Positions 45,601 to 52,918 of a stretch of 64,000 nucleotides of DNA are shown here, piece by piece; position 1 is the first letter of the stretch; each line of letters starts with the position of its first letter. The DNA is from JB111 sp049856175 (GTDB lineage: Bacteria; Actinomycetota; Actinomycetes; Actinomycetales; Actinomycetaceae), in contig NZ_JBNDNA010000006.1 of the NCBI RefSeq assembly GCF_049856175.1, positions 146,195-210,194 of the forward strand, given 5' to 3'. The notes under the pieces are model-generated. The model saw nothing but the letters and a program-made list of their open reading frames with translations. It was not told the DNA's origin and made no database searches. Made by a program: the position numbers and the translations under genes.

Positions 45601-45886
45601 GCCCGACGGCGAGCGCGTAGCCGGCCGGGCCACGCTCGACCGCCCGCTCCCCGAGCACGCCGCGCAGACGCGAGAGCACGGTGTGCAGGGCACCGTGCGA
45701 GCCGCCGGGCACCCGGTCGCCCCAGACCGCGGCAGCCACGGCGTCGGCGCTGACGGGGTGCGGCGCGTGCACGGCGAGCACTGCGAGCGCCGCCCGTCGT
45801 CGGGCCCCGGGCAGGTCGAGCACCTCCCCGGTGCGCCGGACCTCCAGCGCGCCCAGGACCCCGAGGTCGAGCGGCGTCGGTGCCAC
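42626..45886 (-). CDS. Large SARP/AfsR-type transcriptional activator
   Basis: A 1086-residue regulator. The N-terminal wHTH and BTAD domains (about residues 1-235) are the SARP DNA-binding unit. A Pro/Ala linker of repeated PAPAPMPVP type (about 245-300) leads to an NB-ARC ATPase with Walker A GPGGVGKTR near residue 326 and Walker B VVLVLDGCEHV; the C-terminal 350 residues resemble TPR repeats. Actinobacterial SARPs activate secondary metabolism. GTG 45886 lies six bases after -10 GACAAT (45898-45893). It is divergent from a methyltransferase gene whose promoter carries SARP-like direct repeats. Confidence 0.93.
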   Translation of the reverse strand: MAPTPLDLGVLGALEVRRTGEVLDLPGARRRAALAVLAVHAPHPVSADAVAAAVWGDRVPGGSHGALHTVLSRLRGVLGERAVERGPAGYALAVGPDALDADRFTAMCARAESSAPALAVPILDEALGLWRGPAYVEFADRDFARAEAARLDELRLAAREDRARAALALGDVEDAITVLEPLVAEHPLREQARACLMTALYRAGRQSEALDRFTELREILREDLGLDPSPALAELHRRILGHRVPTGAPLPAPASAPAPMPVSAPAPAPSPVPAPVPMPVPASAPAPSPSSRSDGRGSPEPSFIGREDESALLLHMVLSHRLVTVTGPGGVGKTRLIGEALAAIRARTGGPSVVAGIEEVPRGGVVARLTATLGLGPGPEPPLVAVVEHLARSAVVLVLDGCEHVLGEIRELVAAVLRSCPHVHLVVTSRSRLGLVEEYVLPLDPLTCPADDGASLPPDPTTAAERLLLDRLRRLRPGFAPGAEQRAPLAELCRRLDGLPLALEMAAPQVATLGLTTVLERIGSARIGSALDASPLDASAPSVPGDSVSGELGVSASLRQVVGRSLDLVPAEDRRLLLRLTVFAREFDLAAAESLGAVGADRDGSAGTEDTVAGLARLVEASLVVAVHGATTRYRLLEVVRAAVLSRAAVAQRDDAARAHAEWAASSAETCARRSVGPRCAEAYARLGELRVDLTDALRWSLGNRRPDVAARIVGSLGLCSHWFPGRELQALAERLTDTDTSTTDAPTTDAPTTDSRPAPDPAPAPGPPPAQSSLLLGAVAFAAVERGDTVAAEELGGRALRVAGTREDRYLALLCLALAALYSGRRHRARERFEQMLDVDGLPDAYLADAHTSLALIAVTLDDRPGAERHASAARAAGERSGARAHHAFALYGAGEVLLLTRPHAAPDVLREAVARADESQADHVSTVARIALLSALVRRSNPSGTSTDGTGESAARLALDLLDPLRRGTCWPYLWTCLRVVAELLVLTEHPEDAELVLAAADVHPSAPPPAGRDVGRYRRLRERITRTIGPVAVQRIDALAELLPRSEVAERAHDQVRALTEERPGGRAVGRALGWADGSARPE

Positions 45887-45933
45887 CGTCGGATTGTCCC
45901 GCCTGGCGGCGCGGCACCGCAACGACGCGGCGG

Positions 45934-45994
45934 TGACAGCGGGGCGACAGGGACGCGACAGGGGGTCGGCCCAGCATCGACCTACCCCGACAGG
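45934..45994 (+). promoter_or_regulatory. SARP-type direct repeats upstream of the methyltransferase gene
   Basis: TGACAGC (45934), CGACAGG (45945) and CGACAGG (45956) are exactly 11 bp apart start to start; a fourth CGACAGG lies at 45988. SARP activators bind heptamers repeated every 11 bp just upstream of the -10. CAGCAT (45972-45977), nine bases after the third copy, could be that -10. Confidence 0.7.
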
Positions 45995-46017
45995 GGCACG
46001 ATCACGAAGGAGTGAGC

Positions 46018-47094
46018 ATGATGACTACAACACAGATCGAGCAGCAGGACGTGGGCGCCGTCGTCCAGCACGTGGCAGGTCTCGCGATCGGTGCCGCGAC
46101 GTCGGCGATGATCGTCGTCGGCGACCGGTTGGGACTGTACGGCGCACTCGCCGGGGGCGGCGCCGTCACCCCGCAGCAGCTGGCCGACGCCACCGGCACG
46201 TCCGAGCGGTACGTGCGCGAGTGGTTGGCCCAGCAGGCCGCCGCCGGCCTCGTCGTCCACGACGCGACCGACGGCACGTTCACGCTGCCGCCCGCCTCGG
46301 CGGCGGTGCTCGCCGACGACGACTCGCCGGCGGCGATGACCGGCATGTGCGTGCAGACCGAAGGCCTGTTCCGGGACATCGACCTGCTCGTCGACGCCTT
46401 CCGCACCGGTGCGGGCATCGGATGGGGCGAGCACTCCGCGCCGACCTTTGAGGGGGCCGAACGCAGCTTCGGCGCCGCCTACCGGGCGGAGCTCCTCACG
46501 CGGTGGGTGCCGGCGCTCGACGGCGTCACCGAGGCCCTCGACGCAGGAGCGCGGGTGGCCGACGTCGGCACGGGACGCGGCGTGCCCGTCGTCCTGCTGG
46601 CGCAGGCGTTCCCCCGCTCCGAGTTCGTCGGGTACGACACCCACCCGGCCTCGATCGAGGTCGCGCGCCGGCGGGCCGAGGAGGCGGGGGTCGCCGACCG
46701 GGTGCGCTTCGAGGTGCACGACTGCCAGGGCTACCCGCAGGACGGCTACGACCTCGTCACCTTCTTCGACGCCTTCCACGACCTCGGGGACCCGGTCGGG
46801 GCGGCCGCGTACGCGAGGCACGCGCTCGTACCCGGTGGCTCGCTCGTGCTCATCGAACCCAGGGCCGCCGACGACCTGCCAACGAACCTTGCCGGGAACC
46901 CGGTCGCGGCGTTCGGCTACGCGGCGTCGACCTTCCTCTGCACACCGAGCTCGCTGAGCCAGCCGGTGGGTACGGCGCTCGGTGGTCAGGCCGGCTCGGC
47001 CAGGGTCCGCGGGGTGCTCGACGAGGCCGGATTCTCCGACGTCCGGCACGTGGCGGACTCGATGATCAACATGGTGATCCAGGCGCGGGCATGA
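46018..47094 (+). CDS. SAM-dependent methyltransferase with N-terminal winged helix
   Basis: A 358-residue protein. The first 95 residues form a winged helix (VTPQQLADATGTSERYVREWLAQQAAAGLV), as in Rv2258c-like and O-methyltransferase proteins. The Rossmann part has VADVGTGRGVPVVLLAQAFP (SAM motif I) and YDLVTFFDAFHDLGDP. The substrate is unknown. ATG 46018 has AAGGAG at good distance. It faces the SARP gene across 11-bp-spaced repeats, so it is the presumed SARP target, perhaps in a small-molecule pathway. A 15-bp tandem repeat begins at its stop codon. Confidence 0.9.
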   Translation: MMTTTQIEQQDVGAVVQHVAGLAIGAATSAMIVVGDRLGLYGALAGGGAVTPQQLADATGTSERYVREWLAQQAAAGLVVHDATDGTFTLPPASAAVLADDDSPAAMTGMCVQTEGLFRDIDLLVDAFRTGAGIGWGEHSAPTFEGAERSFGAAYRAELLTRWVPALDGVTEALDAGARVADVGTGRGVPVVLLAQAFPRSEFVGYDTHPASIEVARRRAEEAGVADRVRFEVHDCQGYPQDGYDLVTFFDAFHDLGDPVGAAAYARHALVPGGSLVLIEPRAADDLPTNLAGNPVAAFGYAASTFLCTPSSLSQPVGTALGGQAGSARVRGVLDEAGFSDVRHVADSMINMVIQARA

Positions 47095-47150
47095 GCAGTA
47101 CGGGTGTGAGCGGTACGGGTGTCAGCGGTACGGGTGTGAGCGGTACGGGT
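47091..47150. repeat. Four tandem copies of a 15-bp unit at the methyltransferase 3' end
   Basis: GTGAGCGGTACGGGT or a variant, starting at 47091 (ATG variant), 47106, 47121 and 47136, with a partial fifth copy. The unit holds the methyltransferase TGA (47092-47094). The plus-strand frame from ATG 47091 stays open to 47372, but only as a shadow of the next gene. Confidence 0.8.
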
Positions 47151-47251
47151 GTGAGCGTCGCGAGTTCACGCACCGGCCACCCGAGCGTCGCCGGCCGTTG
47201 CCCCTCCCCTGGCACGGTGCACCGGTCGACCCCCTCTCGAACAGGACACCC

Positions 47252-49201
47252 ATGCGCACGCGCCGCCTCCCCCGTACCGCCCTGGCCACCGGCCTGCTCG
47301 CCGTCCTCGCCCTCGGCCCGGCTCTCGCGGCCTCGGGCGCCGAGCCGACGCCGGACGCCGTCGAGAACGTGACGATGCTCGTGGGCGAGAACGAGACGCA
47401 GCGCAACTTCTCGTGGCACTCGCGCGGCCTCTCGCTCGCCCCCGAGTCGATCGTCATCGCGCCCACGTCCGACATGAACGGGAACGACTTCCCCGCGAGC
47501 GCACGCACGATCGAGCAGTCCGAGGGTGGCCTCGCGGTCAACAAGCCCGGCTACACCTACCACCACGCCACCGTCGACAACCTCGCCCCCTCGACCGGCT
47601 ACACCTATCAGGTCGGCACCGAGGACGGCTGGTCCGAGATCTACACGTTCACCACCGGGCCCGCGTCCGGGGACGCCGTGGACCTCGTGTACGTCGCCGA
47701 CCCCCAGATCGGTACCACCGACCTCGAGGCCGAGCGCCTGCAGTGGATCGACACCCTCGACCAGGCGTGGGCGACCTACCCGGGCGCCGAGCTCCTGGTC
47801 TCCGGCGGCGACCAGGTCGACCGCATCATCGCCGACGACGACGAGTACGACGCCTTCCACGAGCCCGTCCAGCTCACGCAGTACCCGCTGGCCACGACGC
47901 TGGGCAACCACGACGTGGCCCACTTCCTCACCTACGGCAACCACTTCAACCTGCCCCACGGCGGTGGACGAGGGGACTTCAACTACCACTACACGTACAA
48001 CGGGACGCTGTTCATCCACCTCAACAGCAACAACCTCCTCCACGGGTCGCTCATCGACTACGCGCGGGCCGCGATCGAGCAGAACCCGTCGCAGTGGGTG
48101 GTCGTCACGTTCCACCACTCGATCTACTCCGTCGCCACGCACGCCACGGACATCGACGCCGAGGACCTCGGCATCATCGAGGGGCGCCGCACCGCGCTGT
48201 CCCGCGGGATGACCGAGCTCGGCGTCGACCTCGTGCTGTCCGGGCACGACCACTACTACACGCGCACCCCGCTGATGCACGCGGGCGTGGCGGTCGGCGG
48301 GCCGGACGCCGACCCCCAGGCCGGGCCCGACTTCCTCGCCCCCGGCGAGGGCGACGTCCTCTACATCACCGGTACGACGGCGTCGGGCTCGAAGTTCTAC
48401 GGCCGCAACGACGAGCTGCCCGAGCCGGCCGAGTGGGGCGAGGTCGAGAACCAGGAGAACGTCGCCAACTACAGCCACCTCAGCATCGACGAGTGCTCGA
48501 TCACGGTGACCACGCACCGCGCGGCGACCTCGACGAACGTGACGACGGGCGAGGCCTACGCGGACAACAGCGTGGTGGACGAGGTCGAGCTCAGCGGCGA
48601 CGAGACCGCGCCGGCGATCAGCGCGCCCGCGCTGACGGTGACCGCGGGCGACCCGTGGGACGCGCTGACCGGCGTCCAGGTGACCGACAACTGCGACACG
48701 GACGCGATCGTGCCGGAGGTCGAAGGGGTCATCGACACGACCACGCCGGGCGACTACACCCTCACGTACACGGCGACCGACCGGTCCGGGAACAGCTCGA
48801 GCGTCGAGCGCACGGTGACGGTCGAGGCGGCCCCGGAGCCCGAGCCGACCGAGGAGCCGACGCCGGAGCCCACCGACGAGCCGACCGAGACGCCGACGTC
48901 CGGGCCCTCCGAGGAGCCGACCGAGACTCCCACCGCCGGGCCGTCCGAGAGTCCGACCGCCGCGCCGACCTCCGGCACCGGTGGCGGATCCGGCGACGCA
49001 CCCGGTGGCGGAGCCGGGTACGGCGACGGATCCGGGTACGACGAGGATCGCCGGGGCTCGGCGGGTTCCCGCGGCGGAGCGGGCGGCCCTCGCGGCGGAC
49101 TCGCCGACACTGGGGCGACGACGGGCGACCTCGTCGGCGTCGCGGCCGTCCTTCTGCTGGCCGGCGGCGCGCTCTACGGGATCCGTCGCCGGCTCGCCTG
49201 A
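47252..49201 (+). CDS. Secreted wall-anchored metallophosphoesterase
   Basis: A 649-residue surface protein. A signal peptide (about residues 1-32) precedes a fibronectin-like purple-acid-phosphatase N-domain and a calcineurin-type core with ADPQIGT, GGDQVDR, GNHDV, FHHSIYS and GHDHYY metal motifs. Then come an Ig-like domain with GDYTLTYTATDRSGN, a PEPTEEP/ETPT low-complexity stalk, and a LADTG sorting motif followed by a helix and RRRLA, typical of class E sortase LAxTG. The phosphatase probably releases phosphate outside the cell. ATG 47252 is taken from the signal peptide. Confidence 0.92.
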   Translation: MRTRRLPRTALATGLLAVLALGPALAASGAEPTPDAVENVTMLVGENETQRNFSWHSRGLSLAPESIVIAPTSDMNGNDFPASARTIEQSEGGLAVNKPGYTYHHATVDNLAPSTGYTYQVGTEDGWSEIYTFTTGPASGDAVDLVYVADPQIGTTDLEAERLQWIDTLDQAWATYPGAELLVSGGDQVDRIIADDDEYDAFHEPVQLTQYPLATTLGNHDVAHFLTYGNHFNLPHGGGRGDFNYHYTYNGTLFIHLNSNNLLHGSLIDYARAAIEQNPSQWVVVTFHHSIYSVATHATDIDAEDLGIIEGRRTALSRGMTELGVDLVLSGHDHYYTRTPLMHAGVAVGGPDADPQAGPDFLAPGEGDVLYITGTTASGSKFYGRNDELPEPAEWGEVENQENVANYSHLSIDECSITVTTHRAATSTNVTTGEAYADNSVVDEVELSGDETAPAISAPALTVTAGDPWDALTGVQVTDNCDTDAIVPEVEGVIDTTTPGDYTLTYTATDRSGNSSSVERTVTVEAAPEPEPTEEPTPEPTDEPTETPTSGPSEEPTETPTAGPSESPTAAPTSGTGGGSGDAPGGGAGYGDGSGYDEDRRGSAGSRGGAGGPRGGLADTGATTGDLVGVAAVLLLAGGALYGIRRRLA

Positions 49202-49213
49202 CGCGCAGGGCCG

Positions 49214-49259
49214 CGCTCACCGGGCGGGCAGAAGTCCGCTCACTCGCCGGCCTGGGCGG
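49214..49259. repeat. Diverged 23-bp-family repeat after the metallophosphatase gene
   Basis: CGCTCACCGG at 49214 and CGCTCACTCG at 49237 are exactly 23 bp apart, with GGCAGAAGTC as spacer core. A weaker third unit (CGCGCATCCG, about 49269) reaches the GNAT stop codon at 49279. Same family as 15458-15559 and 39209-39284. Confidence 0.7.
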
Positions 49260-49278
49260 GCAGAGGTCCGCGCATCCG

Positions 49279-50316
49279 TCACAGGACGACCGTGGCGTAG
49301 GTGCCCTCCTGACGCATGCCGAGGCGCTGATAGGTGGCCAGCCCGGCCGCGTTGTAGTCGTTGACGTACAAGGAGACCGTCGGGGCGACGTCGGCGAGCA
49401 CGTCCCGCACGACGGTCGCCATCCCGCGCACGCCGAGGCCCTGCCCGCGGCGGTCGGGCGCGACCCACACGCCCTGGATCTGGGCGACCCCCAGGGCGAG
49501 CGCCCCGACGTCGGCCTTGAACACGACGCGCTCGGCACCGGTCGCCGGGTCCGGCTCCGTCCGGATCCACGTGCGGCCCAGCGAGAGCAGGGAGCGCACG
49601 CGCCGCACGTAACCGTTGCCGTACCGGGTCGGGTCGTACCCGACCTCCTCGATGAACATCGCCACCGACGCCGGGGCGACGATCGACGCCTCGCCGACAG
49701 CGCCGCGGCGCACGAGCGGGTCCGGCTCGATCGCCGAGGGCGCGTCCAGCACCAGCAGCGGCTGGTTGGCCCGCACCTCGCGCGCCCGGCCCCAGCGCCG
49801 GCCGAGCGAGTCCCACATCGAGAGCACCTGCTCGGCGTCGCCGAGGACGGAGCTCGACGCGCGGCCGTGGTCGGCGATGGCGTCGGCGATGGCGGGCCGC
49901 TGCTCGGGGGTCGTCGCGACGGGCACGATGTTGGCGCCGACCCACGTCAGCGCGCGCAGCCTGCCGAGGCCGTTCGTACCGGGAGCGTCGGCTCCGGTGC
50001 CGTTCGCGCCGTTCGCGCCGTTCGCGCCGGGCGCGCGGGCTCCTGCACCGGCTCCTGCACCGGCGCCGGCGCCCTCGAGGTCCGGACGATCGATCCCCGG
50101 GACGTCGACGTCCCGCCCGCCGGGCGCGTCGATGCCGAGCATGCGGGAGCCGGGCGTCGTCGTGTCGAACCGTGAGCCGGCGATCTGGACGGCCGCGAGC
50201 GTGGAGGTCAGCGGGTGCTGCGCGCACAGCGCGAGGGCCTCGGCGGTGCGTTCGTGCCCGAGCACGGCCACCGGGGCGGCCACGTCACGTCGCGCGGACG
50301 CCCGGAACAGCCGCAT
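49279..50316 (-). CDS. DUF4081-GNAT acetyltransferase
   Basis: A 345-residue protein. The first 200 residues match the DUF4081 N-terminal region of actinobacterial GNATs; the C-terminal GNAT domain has WVAPDRRGQGLGVRGMATVV and YVNDYNAAGLATYQRLGM. Residues about 75-115 contain low-complexity repeats (GAGAGAGAGAG and GANGANGANG). The substrate is unknown. It lies six bases after the ispG stop, on the same strand, so it is co-transcribed with the MEP-pathway genes, a conserved place for this family. Confidence 0.9.
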   Translation of the reverse strand: MRLFRASARRDVAAPVAVLGHERTAEALALCAQHPLTSTLAAVQIAGSRFDTTTPGSRMLGIDAPGGRDVDVPGIDRPDLEGAGAGAGAGAGARAPGANGANGANGTGADAPGTNGLGRLRALTWVGANIVPVATTPEQRPAIADAIADHGRASSSVLGDAEQVLSMWDSLGRRWGRAREVRANQPLLVLDAPSAIEPDPLVRRGAVGEASIVAPASVAMFIEEVGYDPTRYGNGYVRRVRSLLSLGRTWIRTEPDPATGAERVVFKADVGALALGVAQIQGVWVAPDRRGQGLGVRGMATVVRDVLADVAPTVSLYVNDYNAAGLATYQRLGMRQEGTYATVVL

Positions 50317-50322
50317 GAGGGC

Positions 50323-51489
50323 TCAGTGGACGGTGACGGCCGGTGCCGCACCGGCCACGTCCTCGAGCCCCTGCTCGGACGCGATGCGGTTCGCCTCCGC
50401 GATGAGCGTCTCGACGATCTGCTCCTCGGGCACGGTCCGGATGACCTCGCCCTTGACGAAGATCTGCCCCTTGCCGTTGCCGGAGGCGACCCCGAGGTCG
50501 GCCTCGCGGGCCTCGCCCGGACCGTTGACGACGCACCCCATGACGGCCACCCGCAGCGGCACGGTGAGGTCCTTCAGGCCCTCGGTGACCTCCTCGGCGA
50601 GCGTGTAGACGTCGACCTGCGCGCGCCCGCACGAGGGGCACGAGACGATCTCCAGCGTCCGCGGTCGCAGGTTGAGAGACTCCAGGATCTGGTTGCCGAC
50701 CTTGATCTCCTCGACCGGCGGGGCGGACAGCGAGACCCGGATCGTGTCGCCGATGCCCTTCGACAGCAGGGAGCCGAACGCGACGGAGGACTTGATCGTG
50801 CCCTGGAACGCCGGGCCCGCCTCGGTCACGCCGAGGTGCAGCGGCCAGTCGCCCGCCTCGGCCAGCAGCTCGTACGCGCGCACCATGACGACCGGGTCGT
50901 TGTGCTTGACCGAGATCTTGAAGTCGTGGAAGTCGTGCTCCTCGAACAGCGACGCCTCCCAGACGGCCGACTCGACGAGGGCCTCCGGGGTCGCGGAGCC
51001 GTACTTCTTCAGCAGGCGCGGGTCCAGCGAGCCGGCGTTGACGCCGATCCGGATCGACGTGCCGTGGTCCTTCGCCGCCTGGGCGATCTCCTTGACCTGG
51101 TCGTCGAACTTGCGGATGTTGCCCGGGTTGACGCGCACGGCGCCGCAGCCGGCCTCGATCGCGGCGTAGACGTACTTCGGCTGGAAGTGGATGTCCGCGA
51201 TGACGGGGATCGTCGACTTCGCGGCGATGACCTTCAGCGCCTCGGCGTCCTTGTCCGTGGGGCAGGCGACACGGACGATGTCGCAGCCGGTGGCCACGAG
51301 CTCCGCGATCTGCTGGAGGGTGGCGCCGATGTCGTGGGTCTTCGTCGTCGTCATGGACTGGACCGAGACCGGCGCGCCGTCGCCGACGGGGACGTCGCCC
51401 ACCATGATGCGGCGGGTCTTGCGCCGCGGCGCCAGCACGGGCGGCGGCTGCTTGACGGTGGGGATGCCGAGATCGATGGGGACGCTCAC
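50323..51489 (-). CDS. ispG: 4-hydroxy-3-methylbut-2-enyl-diphosphate synthase
   Basis: A 388-residue 4Fe-4S enzyme of the MEP isoprenoid pathway (MEcPP to HMBPP). Cluster cysteines are in VSCPSCGRAQVD and MGCVVNGPGEA; the TIM barrel has VQSMTTTKTHD and IADIHFQPKY, as usual. Length is normal for the short bacterial form. GTG 51489 lies six bases after -10 GATACT (51501-51496). It follows rseP after 109 bases, and dxr, an earlier step of the same pathway, lies just upstream. Confidence 0.97.
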   Translation of the reverse strand: MSVPIDLGIPTVKQPPPVLAPRRKTRRIMVGDVPVGDGAPVSVQSMTTTKTHDIGATLQQIAELVATGCDIVRVACPTDKDAEALKVIAAKSTIPVIADIHFQPKYVYAAIEAGCGAVRVNPGNIRKFDDQVKEIAQAAKDHGTSIRIGVNAGSLDPRLLKKYGSATPEALVESAVWEASLFEEHDFHDFKISVKHNDPVVMVRAYELLAEAGDWPLHLGVTEAGPAFQGTIKSSVAFGSLLSKGIGDTIRVSLSAPPVEEIKVGNQILESLNLRPRTLEIVSCPSCGRAQVDVYTLAEEVTEGLKDLTVPLRVAVMGCVVNGPGEAREADLGVASGNGKGQIFVKGEVIRTVPEEQIVETLIAEANRIASEQGLEDVAGAAPAVTVH

Positions 51490-51598
51490 GACCCCAGTAT
51501 CGCACCGCGGTCCAGCCTCGGCCCAGGGGCGAGACCGGAGCCACGCGGGCGGGGCGACGCGCGCCACGTACACCGCGGCCCGGCCCTGCGGGCGAGCG

Positions 51599-52918
51599 TC
51601 AACCGATCAGCGACACCGGTACGACGATGTCCGCGACGATGAGCAGCACGGTCATCACGATCATGAACGCGACGACGACGTACGTCAGCGGAAGCAGCCT
51701 GGCCGTGTCCGCCGGGCCGGGGTCCGGCCGGCCGCGCAGCCGTGCGACCGCGCGCCTGAGCCCCTCCCACAGGGCGCCGGCCACGTGCCCGCCGTCCAGC
51801 GGCAGCAGCGGGACGAGGTTGAACACGAAGAGCGTCATGTTGAGGGCGCCGAGCAGGGAGAGCAGGTCGGCGAAGCGCTGGACGCCCGTGTACTCGGGTG
51901 CCTCGACGGAGGCGATCTCGCCGGCGAACCGGCCCACGCCCACGAGCCCGACGACGCCGGGGTCGCGCTCCTGGAGGCCGAGCGTGGCCCGGCCGATGTC
52001 CACCAGCGCGACGGGCAGCCGGGCGATGATCTCGGCCGTGCCGGAGAGCTGCTCCCACGCGATGCCGGGCACCTCGGTCGGCGAGAGCCGCTCCTGCGCG
52101 AACGCGGGCCCGATGCCGACGTAGGGCATCGCCTGCGTCCCGCCGCCCTCGGCCGGCCGCTGGACGACCTCGGGGGCCACGCTCAGCGTGACCTCCTCGC
52201 CTCCCCGGCGCACGACGACGTCGGTCGCACCCGTCCCGCCGGCCGCGATGGTCTCCTGGACGTCCGCCCACTCCTCGACCTCGGTGCCGCCCCAGGAGAC
52301 GATCTCGTCGCCGGGCAGCAGGCCCGCGTCCGCGCCCGGTCCGGGCAGGCAGTCGGGGGCGCCGGGCGTGGGCTGCGCCGTCGGGCTCTCGTCCGTGCCG
52401 TCCCCGTCGGTGCCGGCCGGCGCCGCGGCGACGCACTCCTGAACCGAGTCCAGAGTAGTCGTGGGCGAGGAGATGCCGATCCCGCACACGACGATCGCCA
52501 GCAGGACCACGGACAGCACGAGGTTGACGAGCGGGCCGCCCATCATGACGACGATCTTCTTGCCCACCGGCAGGCGGTGGAACGCGCGGTGCTCCTGACC
52601 GGGCGGCACCTCCTCCGCGGAGATCTCGCGCGCCTCCTGCGGCAGCGTCGGCCGGCCGTCCGCGCGGTGGGTGCGCCGGCCGGGGCGGGCGGGTGCGAAC
52701 ATGCCGGCGAGCGTGACGAACCCGCCGAGCGGGATCGCCTTGAGCCCGTACTCGGTCTCGCCGCGGCGCGTCGACCACAGGGTGGGCCCGAAGCCGACGA
52801 AGTAGCGCGGGACGAGGACGCCGAACCGCTTGGCGGGGACGAGGTGGCCGAGCTCGTGCAGGCCGATCGAGACGACGAGACCGACCGCGAGGACGAGGAC
52901 CCCGAGGAGGAAGCTCAC
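51599..52918 (-). CDS. rseP: Site-2 membrane metalloprotease (RseP/Rip1 family)
   Basis: A 439-residue M50 intramembrane protease. The zinc motif is GLHELGHLVPAK in the first helix (about residues 18-29), the third ligand is in NLVPLLPLDGGH in the C-terminal part, and a PDZ domain lies between (about 200-290). In relatives it cleaves anti-sigma factors. The extra loop around residues 145-180 is rich in Thr/Pro/Gly. GTG 52918 overlaps the dxr stop by four bases, so synthesis is coupled to the MEP pathway genes. Confidence 0.95.
   Translation of the reverse strand: MSFLLGVLVLAVGLVVSIGLHELGHLVPAKRFGVLVPRYFVGFGPTLWSTRRGETEYGLKAIPLGGFVTLAGMFAPARPGRRTHRADGRPTLPQEAREISAEEVPPGQEHRAFHRLPVGKKIVVMMGGPLVNLVLSVVLLAIVVCGIGISSPTTTLDSVQECVAAAPAGTDGDGTDESPTAQPTPGAPDCLPGPGADAGLLPGDEIVSWGGTEVEEWADVQETIAAGGTGATDVVVRRGGEEVTLSVAPEVVQRPAEGGGTQAMPYVGIGPAFAQERLSPTEVPGIAWEQLSGTAEIIARLPVALVDIGRATLGLQERDPGVVGLVGVGRFAGEIASVEAPEYTGVQRFADLLSLLGALNMTLFVFNLVPLLPLDGGHVAGALWEGLRRAVARLRGRPDPGPADTARLLPLTYVVVAFMIVMTVLLIVADIVVPVSLIG

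Noticed and set aside
47091..47372. 93-codon gene starting in the 15-bp repeats
   Set aside because: Most of it overlaps the signal-peptide region of the metallophosphatase out of frame and has no ribosome site beyond coupling; kept only as a finding.
47413..50175. 920-codon plus-strand frame across the metallophosphatase and GNAT genes
   Set aside because: It crosses two well-supported genes in another frame, with low-complexity Arg-rich sequence and no motif.
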